Below are positions 15,118-23,514 of a stretch of 30,717 nt of DNA, one piece after another. Within the stretch, counting starts at the first letter, position 1. Each line of letters starts with the position of its first letter. The DNA lies in the NCBI GenBank assembly GCA_024227975.1, contig JAAETV010000595.1:1-30717 (forward strand), given 5' to 3'. The position numbers and the translations under genes were made by a program. The DNA comes from Actinomycetes bacterium. Its GTDB lineage: Bacteria; Actinomycetota; Acidimicrobiia; Acidimicrobiales; SZUA-35. The notes under the pieces were generated by a model. The model had not been told where the DNA came from. It ran no database searches and worked only from the letters and a program-made list of their open reading frames with translations.

Positions 15118-16299
15118 ATGCAGGTCTTGGACGGTGTCCGAGTGATCGACTTCGGCCGGTACATCGCCGGCCCGTTCTGCGCAACACTGCTCGGCGACCT
15201 GGGCGCTGATGTGATTCGTGTCGAGCGTCGCGAAGGGGGCGAGGACCGCTGGGTCACCCCCGTGACCGCCGATGGGGTAGGAGCCCTCTTCCTTCAGATC
15301 GGGCGGAACAAGCGCAGCCTCACCCTCGATGTCACCTCGCCCGAGGGGGCAGAGATCGTGGCCGAGCTGGTGGCAACGGCCGACATCGTCGTAGCCAACC
15401 TCCCACCCCAGACGCTCGAGACGATGGGCCTCGACTATGACTCCCTTCGGGCCATCAAACCCGACATCATCCTCACCACCGTCAACGCGTTCGGTAGTGG
15501 TGGCCCGATCAGCACCAAGGTCGGGTTCGATGGCCTGGCCCAGTCGATGTCGGGCAACCTCCACATGACGGGCGAAACAGGGGTCCCGACCCGGGCCGCC
15601 GTCCCCTACGCCGATTTCAGCACCGCCGCCTTCAGTGCTCTCGCCACCATGGCTGCCCTCCGCCACCGTGACCAGACCGGTGAGGGGCAGATACTCGAAG
15701 GGGCCCTGCTCCGCTCTGCCCTGACCCTCTCCAACGCCATGATGATCGAACAGGACCTCCTCGGTGTCGACCGGGAGGCCAGCCTCAACCGCAGCCAGAC
15801 CGCGGGCCCATCCGATGTGTTCCAGACCAAGGATGGCTGGGTCATGTGCAGCGTCCTCGGGGCCTACCAATTCGACCGCTGGTGCCAGATGCTCGGGGCG
15901 CCCGAACTGGTAAATGACGAACGCTTCAAGGATGACCTCGGCCGCGGCGACAACAGCGAGGCCTTGTCGGCCCGAATGGCGGCCTGGTGTGCCGAGCGGA
16001 CCAACGCCCAAGCCCTCGACGAGATGGCGACAAACAAGATTCCGGCCGGTCCCGTATACACCCCCCAGCAAGCCCTCGACGACGAGCACATCGCCGCCAT
16101 CGGGGCCATGAAGCAAGTTGATTATCCGACCGCTGATCATCCACCCCGTCTCGTCGACTTCCCCGTCACGATGTCAGCGTCACCTGGTGCCATCGCTCAC
16201 CGAGCTCCCGAGCTCGGTGAGCACACCGACGAGATCTTGACCGAGCTCGGCTACGACCAAACCCTCATCGCCGAGCTCCGCACCAAGCACGTGATCTGA
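15118..16299 (+). CDS. CaiB/BaiF family acyl-CoA transferase (class III CoA-transferase)
   Basis: A 393-aa protein with the class III CoA-transferase pattern: MQVLDGVRVIDFGRYIAGPF at the start, LGDLGADVIRVER (26-37), GRNKRSLTLDV (62-72), and the probable catalytic Asp166 in AVPYADFSTAAF, the residue that forms acyl anhydrides with the substrate. C-terminal features (NKIPAGPVYTPQQALDDEH and APELGEHTDEIL) also fit. It moves CoA between carboxylic acids, for example in carnitine, oxalate, bile-acid or aromatic metabolism, or it may be an AMACR-like racemase; the substrate is unknown. ATG 15118 has a GAAGGGGG ribosome site. A monocistronic unit is likely, with a hairpin after the stop. Confidence 0.9.
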   Translation: MQVLDGVRVIDFGRYIAGPFCATLLGDLGADVIRVERREGGEDRWVTPVTADGVGALFLQIGRNKRSLTLDVTSPEGAEIVAELVATADIVVANLPPQTLETMGLDYDSLRAIKPDIILTTVNAFGSGGPISTKVGFDGLAQSMSGNLHMTGETGVPTRAAVPYADFSTAAFSALATMAALRHRDQTGEGQILEGALLRSALTLSNAMMIEQDLLGVDREASLNRSQTAGPSDVFQTKDGWVMCSVLGAYQFDRWCQMLGAPELVNDERFKDDLGRGDNSEALSARMAAWCAERTNAQALDEMATNKIPAGPVYTPQQALDDEHIAAIGAMKQVDYPTADHPPRLVDFPVTMSASPGAIAHRAPELGEHTDEILTELGYDQTLIAELRTKHVI

Positions 16300-16312
16300 T
16301 CCCGCCCCGGCC

Positions 16313-16328
16313 GCCAGCGGATGCTGGC
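16313..16328 (+). terminator. Hairpin terminator candidate after the CoA-transferase gene
   Basis: GCCAGC-GGAT-GCTGGC, a perfect 6-bp stem with a 4-base loop, 14 bp after the stop codon and before the next plus-strand gene. There is no T-run. Confidence 0.4.
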
Positions 16329-16443
16329 TCAATGCGCTTCTCCGGCATCACCACATGGGGCCAACTACGATCTTTGTCGCCTCGTGGACATCGATGCTCG
16401 ATTCCCACGGTGAGTGCCCCCCGCCCAAAGAGAAGGAGCCTCC

Positions 16444-17547
16444 ATGGTCGATATCAATGCTGTGTGCAATGAGCTGCTGGCCCTGGCCAATGTGGTCGGT
16501 GTCGGAATCGGATACAAGACCACCAACGGTGAGGTCGTCCTCGACGACGACGGCAATCCAATCGAATGTGTTGTGGTCTCGGTCAGGGCCAAGGTCCCAG
16601 CCTCCGAACTGGGGGCCCAAGACATGGTGCCGGCCACTGTCGACGGAACCCGGACCGACGTCGTTGCCACCGGGCCCATCACGATCGTCAGTGAGTCGTC
16701 GGTCGAGGCGGCAGCAACCATTGATCCCAAGCTGAGACGCCGGCCTATCGTTCCTGGCTTGTCGATCGGCCTCAACCCTGGTGTCACGGCCGGGACTCTC
16801 GGCTTCATCGTCGAGCGGGCCGGATCCTCGAATCGCTACATCCTCTCCAACTGGCACGTCATGGCCTCCAACAACACCCCGGTGGAGAACCGTGACATCG
16901 TCACCATCACCCAGCCCGGCAACGCTGATGGTGGTCGCGCCCCGGCTGACGTGATCGCCAACCTGGTTGAGTTCGTGCCCATCAATAGTGGTGATGGTGG
17001 CACGCCGATCCCCATCCCCGACCTGCCAAGCGACTGCCGAGTGGCCTCAGCTGTGGTCTGGCTCCCCAACCTTCTGGCCCAGATCACCCGCTCCGACACC
17101 CGGCTGGCCCCCATCATCAACTCGACGGTCGGTCGGGCCCTGGCCGAAGGCGACAACCTCGTCGACGCCGCCCTTGCCCTCGTCGACGCCCCCTACGACC
17201 GGACGACCCCTGAGATCGGGATTGTGACCGGGACCGGAACCCCCACCCTGGGCATGCAAGTCCAGAAGTTCGGGCGGACGACGAGCCACACCGTCGGTAC
17301 CATCACCCAGGTCAGCGCCACTTTCAACGTCCAGGGCTACCCCGGAGGTACCACCACGTTCAGCGACCAGGTTGCGATCACAGCCGACAGTGGCTCCTTC
17401 CTCGAAGGGGGCGACAGCGGCAGCGGGCTCGTCTCGATGGACGGCAAGGCCGTTGGGCTCTGCTTCGCCGGCTCACCCAGCATCGGCATTGCCAACACCT
17501 GGCCAAACGTGGAGGCGGCCCTCAACGTGAAACCGGCATCGTCCTAG
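16444..17547 (+). CDS. Trypsin-like serine protease without an export signal
   Basis: A 367-aa protein with an apparent chymotrypsin-fold triad: His138 in YILSNWHVMA, Asp241 in NLVDAALALVD, and Ser325 in GGDSGSGLV, followed by KAVGLCFAG. The first 115 residues form a separate acidic domain (NVVGVGIGYKTTNGEVVLDD) typical of bacterial S1-like proteins that begin with a short VGVGxGxK repeat domain. No signal peptide, lipobox or membrane helix is visible, so it probably acts in the cytoplasm, or is exported by a non-classical route. The start is ATG 16444, with AGAAGGAG six bases upstream. The target is unknown. It is convergent with the helicase gene, with only six bases between the stops. Confidence 0.8.
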   Translation: MVDINAVCNELLALANVVGVGIGYKTTNGEVVLDDDGNPIECVVVSVRAKVPASELGAQDMVPATVDGTRTDVVATGPITIVSESSVEAAATIDPKLRRRPIVPGLSIGLNPGVTAGTLGFIVERAGSSNRYILSNWHVMASNNTPVENRDIVTITQPGNADGGRAPADVIANLVEFVPINSGDGGTPIPIPDLPSDCRVASAVVWLPNLLAQITRSDTRLAPIINSTVGRALAEGDNLVDAALALVDAPYDRTTPEIGIVTGTGTPTLGMQVQKFGRTTSHTVGTITQVSATFNVQGYPGGTTTFSDQVAITADSGSFLEGGDSGSGLVSMDGKAVGLCFAGSPSIGIANTWPNVEAALNVKPASS

Positions 17548-17553
17548 GCCGAC

Positions 17554-19230
17554 TCAGCGCACGGCGAGACGGCGCCGCTCCCGGTCGTACCAGTCGGCGG
17601 CAGCCTTGGCTCGCTTCTCCAACTGGGTGACGGTGGCAGCCGACACCTTGGTCACCCCCGACAAGCGATTCAGCTCACCGTTGATCTGGGCGTGGGTCAT
17701 ACCGGTGAGAGCGGCCAGGTCTCGGACGAAACGGGTGTTGATACTCCGCTGCCGTTCCCGTTCCTGGCGGGTTCCAGCCCCCCGTCGGGCTGCTTCCGGG
17801 CTTCCCACCGGAGGCAGCGACGTCAGATCGATCAGTAGTTCTGGTCGGGTTGATTCCAGCGAAGGGGGCTCGGGCAGGTCAGGTTCCTCATGGTCGGCGA
17901 AGATGTCGTCGAGCTCGGGGGGCTCGTCGGTGACGGTGGCCGAGTGGACGGCGAACAGACTCAGCTGTTCGTCGTTGTCGGCTCGGTCGGCCCTTTCGCC
18001 GTCGATCTGGTCGTCGTCCTCGGCGTGATGGCGAAGTCGATGGCGGCGAGACTCGGCGATGCTGTCGGCGAAGTAGCGGAGGCGGGGGTCGTCGGGAACG
18101 AACATGTAGGCCCTGGCCCGCCCTCCTGTGTAGCGAACGATGCGGCCGACGGCCTGACGGAAGAACAGCTCGGTGGTGGTCGTCGTGGCGTGAACACCGA
18201 CCCGGAGCCGGGGGATATCAACCCCTTCTGAGACCATGCGAACGGCGATGATCCACGGATCGGTGCTGGCCGAGAAACGAGCGATCTTGTCCGAAGCGGC
18301 CGGGTCCTCACTGACGGCCACCGTGGCCAGCACTCGGAACCGGTCCCGCAAGAGGCGCGAGATGGCCTGGGCGTGGTCCTGGTCGGTGGCGATCACCAAC
18401 CCAGCGGCTTCAGGGTGGCGTTGACGGATCTCGCCCAGCTGACGGTGGGCGTGGCCAAGCACCGCTGGTAGCCACTCTCCCTCGAGGCTCAGGGCAGCCC
18501 GCAACCGTTGGTTGGCTAGGGACCGGGGGAGAGCATCATCGAAAGTGGCCGCCACCTCTGACCCGTCGGGGGCCGTCCACTCCATATGGCCCCCGAAGCG
18601 GGGGAAGTAGACAGGGCGGACGACACCCCCATCGCGCAGAGCTTCTCCGTAGCCATACTCAACATCGGGCACCACCTGTTCTCCGACATAGCGGAGGAAG
18701 GGGATGGCGGCAGTGTCACTACGAAACGGGGTGCCGGATAGGGCCAGGCGACGATCAGCGCTGGCAAACGCGGTGGCGACCCCTTCGCCCCAAGCCAATT
18801 CGGCACCAGCATGGTGGACCTCATCGAGTATTGCCATCCCGCCCCCGACCAGCCTCTTCAGCTCATCGGCGGCGGTCGCCACCTGCTGGTAGGTGGTCAC
18901 GATGCCGTGAAGATCAGCCGGGAGCCCATCTTGAGGGGCCCACTCGGTGTCGAGGTGGAGACCGAACTGTTCGGCGGCGCTGGCCCACTGGAGCTTCAGG
19001 TGCCGGGTCGGCGCCACCACAACCAGCCTCCCTCCGAGCTGGGGCAGGGTGAGACGGGCTGCGGTCAAGGCAAAGGTGGTCTTGCCCGCCCCCGGGGTGG
19101 CAACGGCCAAGAAGTCCGGCCGCCGCGCTTCGTGGTAGGCGTCGAGGGCCTGACGCTGCCACGGCCGCAGCCGAAGGGTCTTCTGGTTGGTCCGGATCGG
19201 GTCGGGAGCCTGGGAACCTCGGCGAGACAT
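17554..19230 (-). CDS. DEAD/DEAH-type superfamily 2 helicase
   Basis: A 558-aa helicase with two RecA-like domains. Seen motifs are the Q-like segment LRPWQRQALDAY (21-32), Walker A ATPGAGKTT (Lys50), motif Ia VVAPTRHLKLQW, Walker B DEVHH (136-140), motif III SGTPF (165-169), motif V near MVSEGVDIPRLRVGVH and motif VI RQAVGRIVRYTGG. An acidic linker (about 405-460) and a basic helical C-terminal region (QERERQRSINTRFVRDLAAL...) follow. The order matches the XPB/UvrB-like DNA translocases found in many actinobacteria as solitary genes. The biological role of this group is not settled, and DNA repair or defence are both possible. No nuclease or methylase partner is next to it. Confidence 0.88.
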   Translation of the reverse strand: MSRRGSQAPDPIRTNQKTLRLRPWQRQALDAYHEARRPDFLAVATPGAGKTTFALTAARLTLPQLGGRLVVVAPTRHLKLQWASAAEQFGLHLDTEWAPQDGLPADLHGIVTTYQQVATAADELKRLVGGGMAILDEVHHAGAELAWGEGVATAFASADRRLALSGTPFRSDTAAIPFLRYVGEQVVPDVEYGYGEALRDGGVVRPVYFPRFGGHMEWTAPDGSEVAATFDDALPRSLANQRLRAALSLEGEWLPAVLGHAHRQLGEIRQRHPEAAGLVIATDQDHAQAISRLLRDRFRVLATVAVSEDPAASDKIARFSASTDPWIIAVRMVSEGVDIPRLRVGVHATTTTTELFFRQAVGRIVRYTGGRARAYMFVPDDPRLRYFADSIAESRRHRLRHHAEDDDQIDGERADRADNDEQLSLFAVHSATVTDEPPELDDIFADHEEPDLPEPPSLESTRPELLIDLTSLPPVGSPEAARRGAGTRQERERQRSINTRFVRDLAALTGMTHAQINGELNRLSGVTKVSAATVTQLEKRAKAAADWYDRERRRLAVR

Positions 19231-19317
19231 GAGCGATTGATTGTGCAGGGCCGGCGACCCCGCTTGCTACCTCAACGCCCAAGAACGTGGCCGAAGTCTC
19301 CCAGGTCCGTTTGGGCG

Positions 19318-21195
19318 TCAGTCCTCCAGCTTGAAGCGAGCCAGAAGGGCTTCGTGGTCGCTGGCCGTCACATCGGAGAACAGGCGTGAGTAGTCGACGT
19401 TCATGTGCACCACGTCGAAGCGGTCCAGCTGGTCGAGCATGGCCTCGGTCACGAACATGTGATCCAGGGCCTGGGAGTTCCCATCGAAGATGAAGGTGTA
19501 GTTGTTCTTCTTGTCACGCCCTGAGAGGTGATCCTTGGACAGGTTCTCGACGACACTCCCCGAGGGAAGGATGTCGGCCAAGTCGTTGGTCCATTCAAAG
19601 GTGTTCAGGTCACCAGACACCATGACGTTGGCGTCTTCATCGTCCGCCAGTAGGCCGGCCACATACTCGTTCAGAGCCATCACCTGGGCTTCGCGCTCGG
19701 ATTCTCCAGCCTGAACGAAGGGCTGGGGGCCACCGAAGATCGGAGTCGATCCGAAGCGTGACGTGAGATGGTTGTTGACGATGCTGAACTCGACACCACG
19801 GAAGGAGAACACCCCGACCAGAGGGTTCCGGGTCCCGGTGAAGGCCGCGGGGTTGGTCACCCCGGCCGCTACCAACTCGGTTGGAGTGAGGGAGACGAAG
19901 TCAACCAGGTCAACCCGGGCCGGGTTGTAGAGGAAAGCATTGCGGATGTTGCCACCCGGCACCCCGCCCGAGGACCCGTCAGCGGGAGCTACGTCGAAGA
20001 AGGAGTAGGTGGGACCGCCGGCCCCAGCGATGGCATCGACTAGAGCCTGGAGGGTCTGGTCAGCGGCCGTGACTTCGTCATCGGTCGTGCCCGAGTTGTC
20101 CTGGATCTCCTGAAGGGCGACCACATCGGGGGAGGCCAGGTTGGTGACGATCTGGCTGGCCAGCTTGGCCCGCTGGGCGTCATCGGAGGAACCCGGGCTG
20201 AGGTTCAACACGTTGTAGCTGGCGATAGTTACCTTCTTGGCCTTCGGCTTCAGGTTCGAAACCTCAACCCGATTGTCCTTGGTCTTGATACTGAACACCT
20301 CTGAGGCATTGACCTCGTAGTTGCCGAAGCTGTACCCGACAACGCCTCGCACATCGCCCAGCCGGTCACCGACCTGGATGGCGGGTGGGGCGGCAGGGAA
20401 GATGGTGCCGTCGAACTGGATCTGCATCCGCTCCGGGTTCTGGTCACCGAGATTGTCGGGATGGGGCTGGAGTAGGATCCCGCCCCGGCTGGTGCCGGCG
20501 TCGTCTGGTTCCATCAGCTTGCCCCGACTGGGCAACACGAAGACCTCGCTCGAGAACGAACTGAACTGGCGGGTGGCCGATATCGCCACCGGACGGTCGA
20601 TCTCGACGTACATCCCCTCCAGGGTCTCGTAGAAGTCGATGCCGTCCTCAGACGGATTGAACACGGCAGGGTCGGTCTGGAGGTTGGTCGGCAGTTCATC
20701 AGCGGAGATCACGATGGCGGCTGGTGGGATCAGGCCTTTCCGTCCGATCTCGACTGGAGCAGGCCGTGGATTGCCGCTGGAAAGGACGGTCACGGTTGCG
20801 GAGTTGAGTCGGGTGATCGACAGGTTGCCTGTGCCCGATCCGCCCGGGATCGACTCCTCGACCGTGGCCGTGATCTCGACCTCGTCGCCAATCCCAACTG
20901 TGGTGCGCGAGTTGACGAAGATCCCGTCGGATGTGTTGGAGTTCCCGTCTCCGGTCGGATCCTGGATGTAGAAGCTGCGGAAGGCCACGGCGGTGACCAC
21001 GCCGGTGGTAGTGACCTCCTGTCCGGTCCAATCCGAGAGGTGGGCATCGCCTTGGATCTCGTAGATGGGCACATTGGTCGCACCAGCCGCCGGGCTCGAA
21101 GCCAGCGTGGTCATTGCTGCCAGTACTGCGAGGGCCGCCAAGGACGCGAACATCCGATGACGGGCCGAACGGGTCGGCGCCGAGTCGTGGATCAT
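19318..21195 (-). CDS. Secreted endonuclease/exonuclease/phosphatase-family nuclease (ExeM/NucH-like)
   Basis: A 625-aa exported protein. Residues 1-40 form a signal peptide (RHRMFASLAALAVLAAMTTLASSPAAGA). Residues about 42-320 carry OB-like and beta-rich domains (IYEIQGDAHLSDWTGQEVTTTGVVTAVAFRSFYIQDP split here into IYEIQGDAHL and GVVTAVAFRSFYIQDP), usual in extracellular nucleases. The catalytic endonuclease/exonuclease/phosphatase fold follows with IASYNVLNLSP, VVALQEIQDN (metal-binding Glu), FSIVNNHLTSR, NVMVSGDLNTFEW, LDHMFVTEAML and the terminal ASDHEALLARF (general-base His). It probably degrades extracellular DNA for phosphate or nucleoside supply, as known for ExeM-type enzymes. No LPxTG or other anchor is visible, so it is likely released. 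Monocistronic. Confidence 0.88.
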   Translation of the reverse strand: MIHDSAPTRSARHRMFASLAALAVLAAMTTLASSPAAGATNVPIYEIQGDAHLSDWTGQEVTTTGVVTAVAFRSFYIQDPTGDGNSNTSDGIFVNSRTTVGIGDEVEITATVEESIPGGSGTGNLSITRLNSATVTVLSSGNPRPAPVEIGRKGLIPPAAIVISADELPTNLQTDPAVFNPSEDGIDFYETLEGMYVEIDRPVAISATRQFSSFSSEVFVLPSRGKLMEPDDAGTSRGGILLQPHPDNLGDQNPERMQIQFDGTIFPAAPPAIQVGDRLGDVRGVVGYSFGNYEVNASEVFSIKTKDNRVEVSNLKPKAKKVTIASYNVLNLSPGSSDDAQRAKLASQIVTNLASPDVVALQEIQDNSGTTDDEVTAADQTLQALVDAIAGAGGPTYSFFDVAPADGSSGGVPGGNIRNAFLYNPARVDLVDFVSLTPTELVAAGVTNPAAFTGTRNPLVGVFSFRGVEFSIVNNHLTSRFGSTPIFGGPQPFVQAGESEREAQVMALNEYVAGLLADDEDANVMVSGDLNTFEWTNDLADILPSGSVVENLSKDHLSGRDKKNNYTFIFDGNSQALDHMFVTEAMLDQLDRFDVVHMNVDYSRLFSDVTASDHEALLARFKLED

Positions 21196-21287
21196 GAGAA
21201 CCGCCTTCAGTTGTCAGGACCGCCCCCGGGTTAGAATTATCTGATCCCCAGGGGCGACTTGGCAATTGCTACGGCATGAATGGTGGC

Positions 21288-22016
21288 TCAACTCTCGCTG
21301 TCAGGCTTGACCGCGAACAGATCACCTTCAACGTCGGCCGGCTTCGGTGTCTCAACTAGGGGGAAGAGGCGGTGGCTGGGCCCAGTCCTGACTGCAGAAC
21401 CGTTCCTGTTCGATTTGGAGGAGTACGGACCCTTCCCGTTTGAATCGGCACTGTTCGACTTGGCGTCATGTGGGGTCGACGATGTGTTTCGGCGCTCTCG
21501 TTTGCGCTTGGACGGACCCACCCTCCTCGTCGATGCACTCTTTTTGGCTGGGTCCTCTGATGCTGGGTCCTCCGATGCTGGGTCGTTGGTGTCGGGTTTG
21601 GCCGGTGGACGGTCGTCAGGGAAGAGCTTGATTCCTGGTTCGAAGAACGGGAAGCTCCTTTCGGCCACGATTTTGGCGGGCGGACTCAAGAGAGGGGCCA
21701 GGACCTCATCGAGGCTGGCTTGTCCAATGAGCGAGTGCAGGTCACGGCCGATCCGTGAGGTTGGGTTCAACAGCAGGTCGATGCCCTGAGCCAGAGCCTG
21801 AATGGCATCTTCCTGCCCAGGATCGGCCTCGAGCTGATCGAGGAGGGCGATGGCATTGTCGTTGGTGTCGGCCAGCCAGCCCCTGACCCGCTCAATGACG
21901 AGGCATGCCAGCCCCCAGCCGGCAACACCGACCTCAGCTACCTCTTCTCGTCTAGTGTGGCCGGCGGCCAGAAGGGCGACGGCACGGCCGATGGTCAAGC
22001 TCTCGTTCGCGACCAA
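21288..22016 (-). CDS. Unrecognised protein with helical N-terminus and charged tail
   Basis: I do not recognise this 242-aa protein. Residues 1-125 look helical and globular (AVALLAAGHTRREEVAEVGVAG, WLADTNDNAIALLDQLEADPGQEDAIQALAQ in two parts, then a Leu-rich stretch ending APLLSPPAKIVAERSFPFF). From about 140 on it is low-complexity, Pro/Asp then Lys/Arg/Ser-rich (DPASEDPASEDPAKK, SKRKRERRN), probably disordered. The start is TTG 22016, set by a strong GAGGAGG ribosome site a few bases upstream; no ATG or GTG fits. There is no signal peptide or membrane helix. It follows the universal stress protein on the same strand after a hairpin, with about 110 bp between them, so it may share stress regulation, though no box was seen before it. 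Confidence 0.65.
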   Translation of the reverse strand: MVANESLTIGRAVALLAAGHTRREEVAEVGVAGWGLACLVIERVRGWLADTNDNAIALLDQLEADPGQEDAIQALAQGIDLLLNPTSRIGRDLHSLIGQASLDEVLAPLLSPPAKIVAERSFPFFEPGIKLFPDDRPPAKPDTNDPASEDPASEDPAKKSASTRRVGPSKRKRERRNTSSTPHDAKSNSADSNGKGPYSSKSNRNGSAVRTGPSHRLFPLVETPKPADVEGDLFAVKPDSES

Positions 22017-22108
22017 AATCCCTCCTCGATTCGAGGTACCACCTGAAGTATCGGCTAGCGCCTGCTGGTACTTGAGATGACCACGGCCAGAGGTGGATAG
22101 ATACTTCT

Positions 22109-22124
22109 CCGGCCGAGGGGCCGG
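22109..22124 (-). terminator. Hairpin terminator candidate after the universal stress protein gene
   Basis: CCGGCC-4 bases-GGCCGG, a perfect 6-bp all-GC stem directly after the TGA of the minus-strand stress-protein gene. The following bases are not T-rich. Confidence 0.45.
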
Positions 22125-22985
22125 TCAGCGGACGATCACAGTAGGGGTGGTAGGCGAGTGAACCAGGGAGGTGGCGACCGATCCCAACACGAGATGAAGC
22201 AGACCCTCCCGACCGCGTGCCCCAACCACAATCATGTCGGCCTTGGTTGCCTCGATCCGGAGCTCTTCGCGGGCGTCACCCTGGGCGGTCCCGGTCCAGA
22301 TCTCGCGGTCGGCTTGACCGGCCGTAGCCTTGGCCCGCTCCACGGTATGGCGAGCGATGTCGATGGCGCGTTGCTCCACATCGGCCCCGTCGAGTATGGC
22401 TTGCTCGCTGAACGGGCTGCCGAAGCCCCAGACGAAGAAGACGTCCACCGCTATCGTCTTGGGGCTGGTTTCCAGGACCCAGGTCAGTGCCGCAACCGAA
22501 TGGTCCGAACCATCGACACCGACCACGATCCGGTTGAAGGGTTCGTCAGGGAAGGTGTCAGCCGGGATCACGGCAACCGGCGTCGTTGAATGGTTGACAC
22601 AGTGGAGGCTCACCGAACCGAGTAGTGCTCCGGCAACCGTCCCATGGCCCCTCGACCCGACGACCAGCAGGGTGGCCCCCTCAGCGGCGCCAACCAGGGC
22701 CGGTCCGGGGGCGGCGTTCATCGTTGCTGTCTTCCGTAGTAGGGCGGAGTCGATCTCAGCCAGCATGGTGGCAGCCGAGGCCCCGACCCGGGCCTGGAGC
22801 TCGGCGTCGGTTGGGAACTCGACGGCTCCCGCCATGGAGGGGCCTGTTGCCCACCAGGGGGTTGTCCAAGCGGCAACCGGTTGGATCAATCCGTAGCGAT
22901 CAGTTCTGGCCGCGGCCCACCGCAACGCGGCCGCGGAGGCAGGGGAACCATCGATTCCGACGACTTGAAAGGGGCTCTCAGCCAT
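22125..22985 (-). CDS. Tandem-domain universal stress protein (UspA family)
   Basis: A 286-aa protein made of two Usp domains (about 5-145 and 150-286). Each has the start pattern VVGIDGSPASAAALRWA or IVVGVDGSDHSVAALTW and the ATP-binding signature G-x2-G-x9-G-S: GSRGHGTVAGALLGS in domain 1 and GARGREGLLHLVLGS in domain 2. Tandem Usp proteins with intact ATP sites are common in actinobacteria and several are DosR-regulated in Mycobacterium, where they affect growth arrest. Here a DevR-like palindrome lies 35 bp upstream of the ATG, which supports redox or hypoxia control. The start ATG 22985 fits the family start. Confidence 0.93.
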   Translation of the reverse strand: MAESPFQVVGIDGSPASAAALRWAAARTDRYGLIQPVAAWTTPWWATGPSMAGAVEFPTDAELQARVGASAATMLAEIDSALLRKTATMNAAPGPALVGAAEGATLLVVGSRGHGTVAGALLGSVSLHCVNHSTTPVAVIPADTFPDEPFNRIVVGVDGSDHSVAALTWVLETSPKTIAVDVFFVWGFGSPFSEQAILDGADVEQRAIDIARHTVERAKATAGQADREIWTGTAQGDAREELRIEATKADMIVVGARGREGLLHLVLGSVATSLVHSPTTPTVIVR

Positions 22986-23019
22986 GCTCCCATGGTCGTC
23001 GCCCCTGGTCAGTTCTCCC

Positions 23020-23035
23020 AGGGGCCTAGGTCCCT
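23020..23035. promoter_or_regulatory. DevR/DosR-like operator upstream of the universal stress protein gene
   Basis: AGGGGCCTAGGTCCCT, a near-perfect 16-bp dyad 35 bp upstream of the Usp start. It shares 13 leading bases plus the C at position 14 with the sequence at 24338 and resembles the mycobacterial DevR box in its GGGxC...GxCCC halves. Confidence 0.6.
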
Positions 23036-23050
23036 CAAAATGGTGCAGCC

Positions 23051-23072
23051 CCCGACAGCAAACGCTGCCGGG
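23051..23072 (-). terminator. Hairpin terminator candidate after the 93-aa gene
   Basis: CCCGACAGC and GCTGCCGGG pair with one mismatch around a 4-base AAAC loop, 46 bp beyond the stop of the minus-strand 93-aa gene. A TTTT occurs further along the minus strand. Confidence 0.4.
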
Positions 23073-23117
23073 AGGAGCCGCAAGATTGAGAGAGGTCAGT
23101 GGGTAGAGGAGATCTGG

Positions 23118-23399
23118 CTATGGGTGGAGCTCCAATCGATCGAAGATGGCGTCGACCTGGGCCGCGAGGTGGATCTCATCGAGTGAGGCTCGGAACGCAT
23201 CTCCGGTCACGAGATTGACGTGAGCCATGTCGCTGAGTGAGTCCTCGATGATGGTTCGGACTGTCGGCCGGATGGCTGCGTTGAGGCAGTCGAGCAGCCA
23301 ATCGATACAGCGGCTCTGAGCCAGATACTGCTCTTCGCCGATGGCGGTTCGGGCCTCGGCGACCTTCTCCGAGATGTTGGTTGGTGCTGCGGTAGTCAT
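23118..23399 (-). CDS. Small unrecognised protein of the stress cluster
   Basis: A 93-aa soluble, acidic protein that I do not recognise: MTTAAPTNISEKVAEARTAI opens it, then EEQYLAQSRCIDWLLDCLNAA, IEDSLSDMAHVNLVTGDAF and a C-terminal helix (EIHLAAQVDAIFDRLEL). It is probably all-helical, with two Cys (in CIDWLLDC) seven residues apart. The start is ATG 23399, preceded by an excellent AAGGAG site; the frame is open upstream to 23453 but has no better start. The upstream region carries a 19-bp inverted repeat and a DevR-like box, and the gene sits between a universal stress protein and an SH3 lipoprotein with similar boxes. A role in dormancy or stress is inferred from context only. Confidence 0.7.
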   Translation of the reverse strand: MTTAAPTNISEKVAEARTAIGEEQYLAQSRCIDWLLDCLNAAIRPTVRTIIEDSLSDMAHVNLVTGDAFRASLDEIHLAAQVDAIFDRLELHP

Positions 23400-23425
23400 C
23401 GTGGGCTCCTTCCGTCGATTCATTC

Positions 23426-23444
23426 GATGTTGTTGAACAACATC
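23426..23444. repeat. 19-bp inverted repeat upstream of the 93-aa gene
   Basis: GATGTTGTTGAACAACATC is a perfect 9-bp dyad around one central base, 27-45 bp before the ATG at 23399. The arms are AT-rich against the local GC-rich background and one central base is too short for an RNA loop, so a dimeric repressor or activator site is more likely than a terminator. Confidence 0.6.
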
Positions 23445-23489
23445 TTCGACCAAGAAACCCGATCCAACAGCGGGGATTTCCCCCTCCTT

Positions 23490-23505
23490 GCCCTAGGCCC
23501 CTAGG
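23490..23505. promoter_or_regulatory. Partial DevR-like operator upstream of the 93-aa gene
   Basis: On the minus strand this reads AGGGGCCTAGGGC, sharing 11 leading bases of the box at 23020 but with a weaker right half. It lies about 90 bp upstream of the 93-aa gene start and just after the lipoprotein stop. A nested CCCCTAGGGG palindrome is present in the same place. Confidence 0.45.
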
Positions 23506-23514
23506 GGATGGGGC

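Noticed and set aside
14965..16140. A 391-codon open frame on the minus strand
   Set aside because: It lies antisense to the clear CaiB/BaiF transferase and starts inside it; its translation is Gly/Glu/Val-rich shadow sequence without family motifs.
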